From contig BDSI01000063.1 of the NCBI GenBank assembly GCA_003117195.1, positions 505,404 to 569,403 of the forward strand: DNA of 64,000 bases, written 5' to 3'. The notes under the pieces are model-generated. The model saw nothing but the letters and a program-made list of their open reading frames with translations. It was not told the origin of the DNA and did not search any database. The number at the start of each line of letters is the position of its first letter. Within the stretch, counting starts at the first letter, position 1. Position numbers and translations under genes: made by a program. Shown here one piece after another: positions 24,001 to 34,600 of this stretch. This stretch comes from Eudorina sp. 2006-703-Eu-15. Its lineage: Eukaryota > Chlorophyta > Chlorophyceae > Chlamydomonadales > Volvocaceae.

Positions 24001-25918
24001 CCACCCGCCCGGATGCAAGATAGGTAAGGTTCGGTAGGTCTGTGGCACCCTCGCATGCTCCGGAGGTGAACCTCCTGCCACTGGAACACGGCCATGTGGG
24101 TCGGACCTCCGGGCCCCGGGATCCGTGTGTGTTATCAGGGCCTGGGCGCCCGCGGCGGTGTCCGTCCGTCTGCTCCCCGCCCCGGAGCGGGTGCAGCCAG
24201 CACTGGCTCCAGTGCGCACAGGTCCGCGGCACCGGCCCACCGCCTCGCTGCTGGACGCATCGCAATCAAACATGGCGGCAGCGCCTTCTCGGGGATGCAG
24301 TCAGCTCCGGTAGCGCATGCCGCCGCCTCACCAAAGCAGCACTTCTTCCGCCGTGATCCCCTGAAGCCCTAACCACTCGAGATGTAATGACGCCATATAG
24401 CAATATTGGGCAGCCAGCTGCCGCTCTCCGCGATCATCTGCCATGTCCGAGCTACACCAAAGTAATCAGACACCCAATCTACACATGCCCCTGGCTTGAC
24501 GGCGAGACATGCATAAGGCGAAGGCCCGGGCGAAGACAACACGTCTTGCAGGAGGGTTAGCGGTCAGATTAACCCCAAAGCGCACACAGCACACAGCCTT
24601 GCAGCTGCGCAAAGATTGGCGAGTCTAGCCCGGTACTGTTACGGCTCTCCAGTCTCCTGAGGGGGGGCCTGGGGCTATGGCCGCTGCTGGATGTCAGCCC
24701 GCCCGCTCCGGGACCAGCAGGCCGCCCCCGACGCATCTGACACGGCGGGGCTCTCTTTCACTCAAGAGGCACCCTCCGCCGAGCCCTGTGCCTCGAGCTG
24801 CTGCGTCTTGGGTCATGGGTCCAGCCCCGCGCCCACCTGCTGCAGATCCTCCATGGCTTTAATCTCCCGCTCCGCATCCAGCAAGTCGTAGCCCTCATTG
24901 TTATAGATTTCCAGGTAGGAAATGTGGACCTAACAAGGGCGGGTTCGGGTGCCGACGTTGGGGATGCCGGAGCGGGGGAGCTGGTTCGGGGCCAACGCAG
25001 GCGCTGGTGGGACAGGACCGCGACCCAGATCAGGACAGGCGAGCCGAAAGGAGCCGAAACACACAGCAAGCCAGGAAGACATGGTAAACCACAGGTGAAT
25101 GCCTGCACTCAGTCACAGGTGAATGCCTGTACTCCATGCACGGCTGGTGCGTGCGTGGATGCTCCCTGCTTAAAGCACTCGGAAAATGGGTTCCTCGGAA
25201 TGAGCTGCGCCACGAATCCGCCCCCAGCACCGCGGGCTTACTGTGAACTGCTGGTCGGAGCGTTTCGAGATCTCAGTGAAGATTGCCGAAATTGACCTGT
25301 GGTTGCAAGGGTTTACGTGCGGCTTACCCATCCGGAACCAACTGGTAACGCCGTACACACGCGACAACGCCAATGAATACTCCAAACTCCTGTTTTTAGG
25401 CCCCATGCAGCTTGCTACGCCAAATCCCTGCTGTACGCTGTTGGCAGTTCATACCGTGGGATGATGCCACGGTCGTCGTAGCGCTCCGGGCCACCAGTGA
25501 TGGTAAATGTCTTCCCCGAGCCCGTTTGACCGTAGGCGAAAATGGTTCCATTGTACCCCGCCATAGCGCCCGTGACCGCAGGTCGTGCCACGCGTTCGAA
25601 GACCTGGCGCGCGTTCCCCGACATAGGCCGGGCGCAAGTTACTCAAACGGAATGCTTCGCGATATATTTCATGTATATGAATTTTAAAGCAGAATTTTAG
25701 CTTACCTCATCCTGTTTGGCCTCCGCGGTAAGGATACCAGTAAAGTGGAATTTAAAGTGCTCGCGCTGGTTATTTACAAGCCCAGCTGCTTCATTTCTAG
25801 GGATATTAAATTCGACCTTATTTTCAGAAGTATCAATCGCAAGCCGGTTTGAAGGTCTGGCAACAGGTTTAATACGTACATAGATATCAATACCCGAAAC
25901 CTCAGGGCCAGGCGCCAT
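17182..25918 (-). CDS. KIF6-like: Kinesin-9B motor protein, KIF6 type
   Basis: A microtubule motor of the kinesin-9 family, expected in cilia. Fifteen exons (25918-25706, 25603-25455, 25296-25242, 24929-24837, 23920-23831, 23313-23212, 22820-22639, 22397-22229, 21800-21648, 21023-20807, 20450-20392, 20087-19725, 19166-18948, 18184-17952, 17680-17182) join in phase to 931 aa. The N-terminal motor carries the P-loop GQTGSGKT, switch I NMASSRSH and switch II DLAGSER. A coil follows ([17 protein letters not shown]), then linkers. The tail segments match KIF6 order: [31 protein letters not shown], and [18 protein letters not shown] with a Gln run, ending [19 protein letters not shown]. These tail blocks fit KIF6 better than KIF9/KLP1. 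The first donor of the final intron has alternatives. The gene is divergent from the N6AMT1 gene. Confidence 0.93.
23427..23516. repeat. GGAGGC minisatellite in a kinesin intron
   Basis: About 90 bases of GGAGGC and GGCGGA units in the intron between exons 5 and 6. The same intron of the truncated paralog aligns on both sides of this site but has only a short remnant, so the array grew in this copy or shrank in the other. Confidence 0.85.
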
Positions 25919-26076
25919 GATCACGGCATGCTCATCGCAAAATGACCGTGCCACAGAGACAGGACCGTATGGACAAACAGGTACGGCAAGCTCCGAAGTC
26001 TGATTCTTCGTTCTTAGCTCGTTCATGGGAAGTCGCTGGGGCACGCAAGGATTGACTTACCGGCTCAGACGTACCC
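25919..26076. promoter_or_regulatory. 158-bp region between divergent KIF6-like and N6AMT1-like genes
   Basis: Only 158 bases separate the start codons of the kinesin (minus strand) and the methyltransferase (plus strand). Promoters and 5' UTRs of both must overlap here. The first 110 bases share scattered identity with the segment upstream of the truncated kinesin copy, for example GGCAAGCTC and AAGTCTGATT at 25986-26010 against 36683-36705. Confidence 0.6.
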
Positions 26077-29000
26077 ATGGGCGACCTCCGCATTGCTGAG
26101 ATCAAAAGAACTCACTGGACCCGGGATGTCTACGAGCCGTCCGATGTGGGTGCAGCACATCCGTTACTTCCATCATACTCAGTGTATTTCTCTTAGACGT
26201 GCGACTAAGAGCAAAAAATGCATCGCAGCAGCGGCCGGCAAACCATTGCTCCACACCCACCCTCGTACATCTATGCGCCGACAGGACACCTTCCTGCTGG
26301 TAGACGCGCTCCAGGCGCACGCCCCCGCGTGGACAGATCACTGGCCCTCCTGGTACGACATAAAGCACTCGCAGCTTCCCACGAAAGCGCTCCCAGTTTC
26401 CCACCTTACACCTAGCGATGAGTACACCTGCAACGCTCACGTCCCTGCCTTCCCTGCAGCTGCCTGGAGCTCGGATCCGGAAGCGGCTACGTCATCACCT
26501 CTTTGGCGCTGCTCCTGCGGCAGCTGCCGCAGCCCGCGGGGCGCCCCTGTGGCGACCACCGCCGCCGCGGCTGCCAGCTCCTGGCGGTGGACCACAGCCC
26601 GGCGGCGATTGAGGCCACTCGCCTGACCTTGGCAGCCCACGAGGTGGGCCCCGGTCAAGCATCCGGGCCGGACACCGATGCCCCCCCCCGTGGATGATGC
26701 CCCGTGGCTCATACCCCCGTGGCTCATACCCCCGTGGCTCATACCCCCGTGGCTGATGCGTGACGCGCCGCGGGTGACGCTGTGGTACCGTATGAGGTAC
26801 TCGTGTGTGCGGTCGAGCACTTGGGGCCTGCAGCATGCAGGAGCGTGACTGGCGGCGGCTGTCCTGCCCAGCCCTCTTGCCCACTGCTCCCTTCCCCGCG
26901 CTCAGGTCACGGAGGTGGAGCTGGTGGCTGCCAGCCTGCTGGGTCCGCTGCTGGAGCGGTTGCGCGGCAGGGTGGACGTGATGGTGGGTCCCGGGGTGGA
27001 CGTGATGGTGGGTCCCGGGGTGGACGTGATGGTGGGTCCCGGGGTGGACGTGATGGAGGGTCCCGGGGTGGACGTGATGGAGGGTCAAATTGAGCGCCGA
27101 GGCCGGGTGGCCCAGGTTCGGGAACATGGGGGCAAGTGCCCCAGGGTCCGCAACCCGCCCTGAGCTCCGCGGGTCGCTGTCGCTATCTCCTGGTCCTGCT
27201 CATGCAGTGCCAAGCCTCTATTGGGCTACAGCACAAGGAACCTCCTTGGCGCCCAGTCACGGTGGCCGCTGTCACTTCGGCGGTGGTATATATCTAGTAT
27301 ATATGTCAGGTCAGGTGATATAACCGCGGTTAGTCGATTTAAGATCCTGGGTTCGAGTCCCAGGGTGACCCCCGGCTTTGTTCGGGAGCATGAGATTATG
27401 GCTAGCTGCTGAGTTGTGGAGTTGAGATCACAGTTGATGGATTGAGATTCGCATACTAGATCGGTGGCGATTGCTGAACCCTCTGTTTCTACGGATGTGC
27501 GGGTGAATGGATGAGGTGGGATCCTTAGTTGGCAGGATCAACCGCCTTGGACCCTCGGTTCGTATGGCGTAGGTTCGGTGTGATGATGGTTGAAGGTGTC
27601 CTATAGCATCATATAAAACCGCGACATAAACCCTTAGACAGGGCCCGGAAGCCTATCCACACTGTAACGGTACTACTACATATGTATACATAGTGTATAT
27701 GTATATTGTATATATGTACATATAGTGGTGATGGATGGAGGCACGCGCGCCCACTGATCCGCGGGTTTCCTGCCTGTCCCATCCGGCCATGTGCCCCCAG
27801 GTGTTCAACCCGCCGTACGTGCCCACCCCCGACGAGGATGTGGACCAGGGCGGCATCTCATCCGCCTGGGCGGGGGGACACCGGGGCCGCCGGGTGATCG
27901 ATCGCGTGCTGCCACTGGTGGGGCAGAGCGAACCCGGGGGCTGGCGGGAGGGGTGTGTGGGCTGTGGGGGATGTGGGACTGTGCGTTGATAGGTTGTTGC
28001 CGTCGTGCTGTACGGGATGACGCCATGATGCCATGGAGCGACGGCGGTGACGCTGGCCCCTGTGTGGGGGGAGTGTATCGTATGCCGGTGTGTGTCTGTT
28101 GGCGCAGTTGGGAACCGCAGCTTCCTGGGTTCTTGCCTCCCGCTGTGTCCGCCCCGCAGCTGCCGGAGCTGCTGTCACCCCGCGGCGAGCTGTTTATGGT
28201 GACCGTGGCGGAAAACGAACCCCAAGGTGCGACGGAGTTGGGTAACGAGGCACTTTGATCGCGGCAGGCCCCGGGGGAGGGCTGCGTGTCGTGCAGCGCC
28301 GTGCCGTGCCTTGTCGTGTCGGGGAGGGCTATCCCGGCACAAATTGGCTGCGGCGGCGGGGAACGGGGCCCTGTTTAGCTGTCACGGGCGACGCGAGGCA
28401 TGTGTCTTTTTGGCGGTTGTCTCCCGTCGCTGGTGTTTAACAGGCCTGTGCTCATTCCTCACTGGCAGGGTCGCTCAGGATGTCCCCCCAACGGCACTCC
28501 CCAGACGGGACCACCACGCCTGACCCGCCGCCGCACCGCACCATGGACGCATGCCTGTAGGATATGGGTCTGGGGGTTAAATTGAAAAAAGAATTAAACC
28601 CCAAAACCAGGCCCAGTCACACCCAGAAAAATAGCATTCTTACGTGGCGAGGTACCTGCATAGCAGTGGGTTTGGGGGCGAGCTGGTGCGGCATGGTCAC
28701 ACCCATGCAGTGATACAGCACCGTAGCTCGACATGAATGTACAATTCGTGCTTGTGTTGAGCGGCCCCTGGATCGATCCTCGCGGGCCGCGCCCCCGCAG
28801 GCATCATCGAGGAGATGACGCGCCTGGGCTTCCAAGGCAAGTCCGCCCGAGAGCTAGCGCGCGTATCGAGGCCCGGTTGCCCCGCCCGCAAGAACGACTG
28901 GCTGGGGGTTACCAAAACCCGTGTCCACGCAACGGCGACTTGTACAGCTCGCACGCCTCTGGTAGATAACGTGACGGCACGAGCGTTGGCACCTGCCCTC

Positions 29001-29341
29001 ATGCCTCCCGGGCCTCGCCCGGGCGGCCTCTCCCTCTCCCTCTCTCCCAATCCCTCTCTCCCTCTCCCTCTCTCCCAATCCCTCTCTCCCTCGTGGGAAC
29101 CTGCGTCCCACGCGCTTCGTTCAGCGCTTTAGGTACCACCCGCCTGAGGCGGCCGTCGACGCTCCTCGTAGGCTTCTCGTCGCAACGAGGGCCAGCTCGC
29201 TGTCCCGCCCCTCTCCTCCCCGCCGCTCCCTGACTCCTCCTCCAATTTCCGCCCGGTAGTGCAGGGCGCATCGCCGCCGTCCGGCAGGCGGACGAGGAGA
29301 CGCTGCAGATCGTGCACTTGTGGCGGCAGCAGGCGCCCTGA
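26077..29341 (+). CDS. N6AMT1-like: N6AMT1/HEMK2 (MTQ2) class SAM-dependent methyltransferase
   Basis: A Rossmann-fold methyltransferase of the eukaryotic HemK2 group, whose known main role is methylating the GGQ glutamine of release factor eRF1 with a TRMT112 partner. Eight exons (26077-26145, 26285-26352, 26460-26643, 26906-26983, 27801-27917, 28160-28226, 28801-28836, 29265-29341) join in phase to 231 aa, close to the human length of 214. Landmarks are [16 protein letters not shown], the SAM motif [24 protein letters not shown], the catalytic NPPY at 136-139, [29 protein letters not shown], and the C-terminus [12 protein letters not shown]. The exon ending at 28836 uses a GC donor (AGGCAAGT). 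A 24-bp minisatellite starts at the donor after exon 4. The orthologue call is strong; the substrate is inferred from the family. Confidence 0.93.
26691..26756. repeat. 15-bp minisatellite in intron 3 of the methyltransferase gene
   Basis: Four copies of CCCCGTGGCTCATAC, the last diverging to GGCTGATGC. Intronic. Confidence 0.9.
26972..27085 (+). repeat. 24-bp minisatellite repeating the exon 4 splice donor
   Basis: A 24-base unit is repeated about 4.5 times, starting within the last coding bases of exon 4. Each unit restores the exon end GACGTGATG followed by GTGGGTCCC. Three units keep a GT donor (after 26983, 27007 and 27031). The later two read GAGGGT and have lost it. All units stay in the reading frame and encode [12 protein letters not shown] octapeptides. 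Confidence 0.92.
27309..27370 (+). other. tRNA-like fragment or SINE head in an intron
   Basis: GGTTCGAGTCC matches the RNA polymerase III B-box (T-loop) consensus within an intact T-arm (CCTGGGTTCGAGTCCCAGG). GGTCA at 27309-27313 can pair with TGACC at 27366-27370 like an acceptor stem. At 62 bases it is too short for a normal tRNA, and no clean anticodon arm is visible. A degenerate tRNA or a tRNA-derived SINE is more likely than a working tRNA. Confidence 0.35.
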
Positions 29342-30486
29342 GCGGCGCAGCGCATCAGGAGCGCCGCCGCTGCCCGAGGCAGCGGCGGCGCGGGTCCGGC
29401 GCGGGTGTGCGGTTCGCCGCCACCCTGGCAGGGCAGTCCTTCCGCCGTGTGGGCGCCTGCGATCGCCGACTGACCGGGTGCTGGCTGCGTGAGGGCTGCA
29501 GAGGCCAACACGCCTGCGCACTGGTCGCGGCTCGCGGGGACATTAACCGACCGTCTGACGTCAGGTCCTGGACACGCCTGCGTCGCGGCGGCGTGGTACG
29601 GTTCAGTCTTCAGTGCGATACGGTGCCGTACATATCTTTTTAAGTAACGCCACGGTACATACAGCGCGTCATCGTGCGATTTGGAGAGGCCATGGTGCGG
29701 CGCTACCGCGTTGCGTTGCGTTACAGCGCAGTGTAGTACAGATGTCGTACGCATGTGTGCGCGCACCGTACAGTTTGATTGGTGCAGACAGGCGCGCCAT
29801 GGTGGGGTGCTGCCGTGATGATCGTGACGTCAGCTGCGTACGGCTAGAGCCGGAGCTGCCCTGATCTGCGCGATCGCATGCTCCGCAAACGTTATGTCAC
29901 GCTTGCTTGTCGCGTCTCAGATCACCACAGGGAGCCGATGATGATTGTGGGAGTGGTGGTAGTGGGGACGGTGGGGGCGGGAGTGCAAATGTATGCAAAC
30001 GCATCAACAAAGAGGCCGCTGGGGCGGAGCTAAGGTCTGTTCCTAGTTCCCAGGGCTGCTGACCCGCCTGGATACCTCATGGGGGGCGACTTCGAGGCAG
30101 GTTGTGGATGCGAGTCGACCTGGCGGGGTCCTTGCCACCGTGCCATGCGCCAGTGGGAAGTTTACAGCACGCTATCTCAGTGCCCGGCTGGAGCAGACGC
30201 GCTGCATGACAGGCAGATTTCGACACAGGGGAGATCCGCCCGCCGCCGCCTCACGCGCTCGTTCCCTCTTCCCCGTATTGTTAGTGGGGGTGCAGTGGAC
30301 CCCGAGGGTCGTCGATGACAGCCGCAGCCTCCTCACCACACACGCCACCACACAGCCTCCCCTTGCTGCACGTCCCGCCGCCACCGTCCCCTCCATGCCA
30401 ACACGCGCTCACGCGGACGTATTAGCACCCGTCAGGAGCAAGGGACATTCTCGTCAGCAAACCAAGTACCGTAAGCAAGTAACCTC
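29342..30486. other. Intergenic, no gene seen
   Basis: Starts with the 3' UTR of the methyltransferase gene. Open frames here overlap antisense to each other and show no domain or splice structure. Confidence 0.5.
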
Positions 30487-30640
30487 TTAACGAATCGATC
30501 GGTCGCATTTCAGCGCCGCGCCCGCTTTTGCAACGGGTGTCAGGTTAGCCTTCGCCCTCTTCAGCCAAATGTTGCGCAGGTCCAACCGCGTGTGCAGTAC
30601 CTCCCTACCAAGCTGGTGCAACTCGCAACGGGCCACCCCC
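30487..30640 (-). CDS. Probable terminal exon of an unidentified minus-strand gene
   Basis: An excellent acceptor (TTTATTTCAG) opens an exon encoding 50 residues to a TAA stop, with helical charged character (LHQLGREVLHTRLDLRNIWL then KRAKANLTPVAKAG). The frame is also open upstream to 31236, but that part has poor coding character, so the preceding exons were not resolved. The product is not recognised. It converges with the methyltransferase gene. Confidence 0.35.
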
Positions 30641-31202
30641 CTGAAATAAACAAACACGCAATTAGCAAACGATATCTTTCGGCGCACCACCCCTCCACCA
30701 CCCGGGGAAGCTCCAGCAGCCCAGCAACGCACCTGACACCAAGTTTCAGCGCGCGCCTCGGACTCGGCCTTCCCCGGGCAACTGACCGACGTCAACCTTG
30801 GCTGCTTCGTCGCCATCACAGGAGAGTGATCACAGGAAAGCACGATCCAGGAAAGGACTTCCTGCGCTGCTGCTTCACCCACGCTGGCTGCCGGCGCCCG
30901 CAATGTCCCGGTCCGCACCCAGCGCAGCCAAGACAGCAGCGCCACCACTCCCACCACCTCCACGGAAGGGAGGTGCTCCGGAACCGTCCAAAACACCCCG
31001 ACACGATGTGGTCGCTGTCTCAACCACCTGTTCTTACCCACCACAATGTCTAGAGCAATATTCCAGCCTTTCCAGGCAGCCCCAGGCACGCGTCTTCCCC
31101 AAGCCGATTCGATTCTCCAACCGCCGAGTGCCGCCGAGCCCATCCCCGGGCAGCAGGGGCCTCCTGCAGTCGTTTTCCATCTTTGACAGGGCATGGTACA
31201 TG

Positions 31203-31598
31203 AATAATGTGTAAATCTCCACTTTGGCAGGGTCACCGTGGCCTGCGAGCGGTCCTAGAGTTCATACATCTTCGCATGGCCGGGGAGCAGCCGAACATCA
31301 ATACAGGCAAGGCAACCGTCCGGTGCCGCAGAGGGGGCGCCTATACCGTGGTTGCGCTAACGGTCGGCCCCGCCAGTGGCTGCCACTCCACTTCCCACAG
31401 CGGCCAACAGCCCCGGATGGGGGCAGGGCTCACTCCACCCGGTCGCGCTTTGCGCACCCCGGGGTGGTGGTTTGCCCGGCGCGGTGGCGAGGTCGTGGCG
31501 GGTACGCATGGACAACGAGCAACGGGCCCCGAAACCACCTTCGTAACACCCGCCCCACTCCGCAACAAAATCGGGAGGCCGTCCAGGTATGTTTAGTG
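31203..31598. repeat. Direct repeat R1, downstream copy
   Basis: Aligns along its length, at roughly three quarters identity, with 36846-37219 in the same orientation. Shared blocks include GAGCAGCCGAACA, CCGTCCGGTGCCGCAG, TATACCGTGG and GGCCCCGAAACCACCT. Small indels break reading frames between the copies, so it looks non-coding. It lies just beyond the 3' end of the truncated kinesin copy. Confidence 0.8.
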
Positions 31599-31656
31599 AA
31601 GAGACCCGCCTGTCCATGGGTACGTTGTTGACCGGCGGCGGTAACAACCCGGCGCA

Positions 31657-34600
31657 TCATTTGCTGCAGCATGCATCGGCGCTACTGGACCCAACGCCCA
31701 CGTTCTCCACCTGTCGAACAGGGAGCAGGTCCGACGGCGGGGGAAAGGTGGGAGGGCGGGCAGACAGAGAGCAGGTCGGACGGAGGGCGGGACGGTCAGA
31801 GGCGGAAAAGCAAGCAGGAACCCGAGAGCCGCGTGAGCGGACAGCAATGGAGTCCCCAATCGAGCGCGCTTCTGATGCACGCGGGCTTGATATGTGGGGT
31901 CCCCTCACTGGCAGCCGAGAGCACCGCACGACAGGATGGACCTGGGGCTGTGGTGCGCTTCCGTGGGCGCGCAGCCGTCCGGACAAGATTGGGTACTGGA
32001 TTGATGAGGGTCAGGGACTGCCGGAAAGCAGGTGAAAGACGCCCGGAGTGCCGCCCGGTGTGACGGCCTCTGCTCCCTGGACCGCCGACCTGCGCTGCCG
32101 GGTCCTTCTGGGAGGATCGGATTGCCCCGATCGGACTTCTACCCTCCACCTCATCTCCCCTCCACCCATCTCGCCCTCCCTCGCCCGGGCCGCACCTGGC
32201 CCTGCAGCCTCAGGATCTCGTCGGGCGTGAGCGGCCCGCGCTCCTCCTCCTCGCCCCTCAGCCGGCGGATCTCCTCCTTGAGCTCGCGGACCTCCTGCTT
32301 GAGATCACGGACCTGCTGCTTCAGCCGCCGGATTGTGCGGCTCGGATTCACCTCCTCATTCAGGAGAACCTGGGGACAGTGATACGGACACGGAGGTGTG
32401 GAGGGTGTGGAGGGTATAGGACATATTCATACTGTGGGGTGGCGGGCGTGTATTTTGTACCAGCTGTCCAAGCCCAAAGAGAACAGGACGAGGCGGGGTT
32501 AAAGGAAGCGTTTGGGGATCTGCGCTGGAGTGCGCTTATGATTCTCCTTCAGGCAGGGTCCTCGCGCAGGGTCCTCGGCTGAGCCGGGAGACTGAGCGTG
32601 GTTTGTAACCAGAAACGAGTGTGTGTGTGTGTGTGTTCTCAGGGGGGGGTTGTATGTGTTTTTGTAGGCAAGCAGAGCAGGAGCCCTAAACCCTGATTTA
32701 TTCCAAACCAGGAATACATTCCTGAAATAAACTCTCTGTTCCCCACCCCTACCCTCTCCGCCTCCCCCGCCCTGGGCCCCGATAAGCCGCACCCTGTTCC
32801 GGATCATGGCCACGCGCTGCGCGAGCCGGCACGTGGCAATGGATTCGTCCAACTGGTCCACCGCAGGGTTGATGGTGGCCACCATGGTTGTGCGGCAGTT
32901 GCCGCCCAGGGAGTCCTTCAGCGCCATGGTCAGCAAGCTGTTTCGGTAGGGGATGTGGGGCCTGGAGGGGAGGGGAGATGAGGGGGTTACAGGAGGAGAA
33001 GCGGGGCGGGCGGGGGGCATGCGGTGTAGAGCGTCGGTAGGCGAGCGATCAGCACATCCGGGCCAGCCGCCCCGCGCGGCTGGCTGCCTGGCTAGTCCTG
33101 CCGCCCTGTTGAGCTGGAGCAGATCCGACGCCACCCACCCCCTGGCCATCAACAGCCTCGCCGTTGACAATCGATGGTCCCGGGGCCCCCAATTTGACCA
33201 AAGCTCGCGCATTCCTTAGACCCGTCCAGGACTGCCCACACAGGTTGCCTCCGCCCGTAGTGATCTGGGTTGCGCCGCACAGCCATGGGGATGTCGCTTG
33301 TCCTTTCCAAGGCGCCCACCACCAGGCGTCCACCATCGACTCCGCGACCCCGATCACCAGCCCGCGCCAGACACCCACCTGTTCATGCCCATGGCCTTCT
33401 CCTGGAGCGCGGTGATGACCTGCTCCAGGTAGTGCAGCGACAGGTTGCTGTTCTTGGCGTTACGCTTGATGGGGGCGCCCGATCCCGGCCTGGCCTCTCG
33501 CAGGGTGCTGCCCACCACACCCGCCTTGAAGACGCGATCCGAGTCCGCGATGTCCACCAGGTTCAGCTTGGAGCGCCGGACGACGCCCTCGCCCGTCTGG
33601 AACCACCCGGACGGCATGTGTGTTGCTTAGGCAGGCAGAACAGGAGTGCGTGACATGCACAGGCGAATTGGCGCTTCGAAAGTGTGGCCACCCGGACGGC
33701 ATATATATATATATATGTGTGTGTTTAGAAGTGCAACCCGCCCGTGTGTGTGTGTGTGTGTGTGTGTAGGTGGGGGTGGGGTAGGGCGAGACGGGAAGAC
33801 ATATCGAAAGAGAGGCCTGGGCCTGGGCGGTTATGGGTGAGCTTCTTGTTAACCACATCGAAAGGGAGGTCGGGAGAGTGGCAAAGGACAAAGGAGCGGG
33901 TGCGGGTTCAGGAGTGCTGTGGACGCCGTCAGCAGGGAAGGCGCCGCTGCCGCAGCAGCAGCAACAGCTGCAGGGGCTGCTGCAACTATACAGGCACAGG
34001 CACTGCCGCGACCACTCTCTTCCTCTTCCCCTCTTTTGGCAAACCCAAATCCACGCCGGTTGGGGGCCGCTCTGCCCCTGCCTCTGAGCTGAGGCCCCAC
34101 CGCCAGCCCGTCTGCACTCGCCCCTTGGTCTTCATGCCTGCCTGTCCATCAGCCCTCGCGCCCCCCACCTTTCGACCCTCGATGTGGAAGGTAAAGATGC
34201 AATGCGAACGAGAGGAGGCCATGTTCGTAGGCGTCTTGGTGATGATGCGGTTGCAGTCGCCCAGGAAGAACTGCGCGAAGCGGTGGTCCGGAGCAGGCAG
34301 GGCAGGAGGTAACCGGGTCGAACAGTTTCGGGCGGCGAGATGGGGCCGGGCGACCGGCGAGCGCCGGGCAAGGAACCTCGTTGGCAACGCCTCCTTGGCG
34401 GCGCTTAGCTAAGGCCCGCTGTTAATGGTCGATCGACCACTGTGGAAAAGGAGAGGAGGGCAACGGACAGGCACCAACGCCTACGCTGCCGCCAGGGCAT
34501 GGGCAAGCCCTCCAGAGGTACACACACACGCGGAGCCCAGAGCCTTTCCACGCCCACCCCCACGCCATCCGCGGACCCCCCCCCCACACCATCCAAGCCC

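Noticed and set aside
27309..27370. Functional tRNA gene
   Set aside because: Too short, with no proper anticodon arm. Only the T-arm and acceptor-like pairing fit.
30487..31236. 249-codon minus-strand open frame as a single gene
   Set aside because: Only the last 50 codons follow a strong splice acceptor and look coding. The rest runs into repeat R1, whose partner copy has frame-breaking indels.
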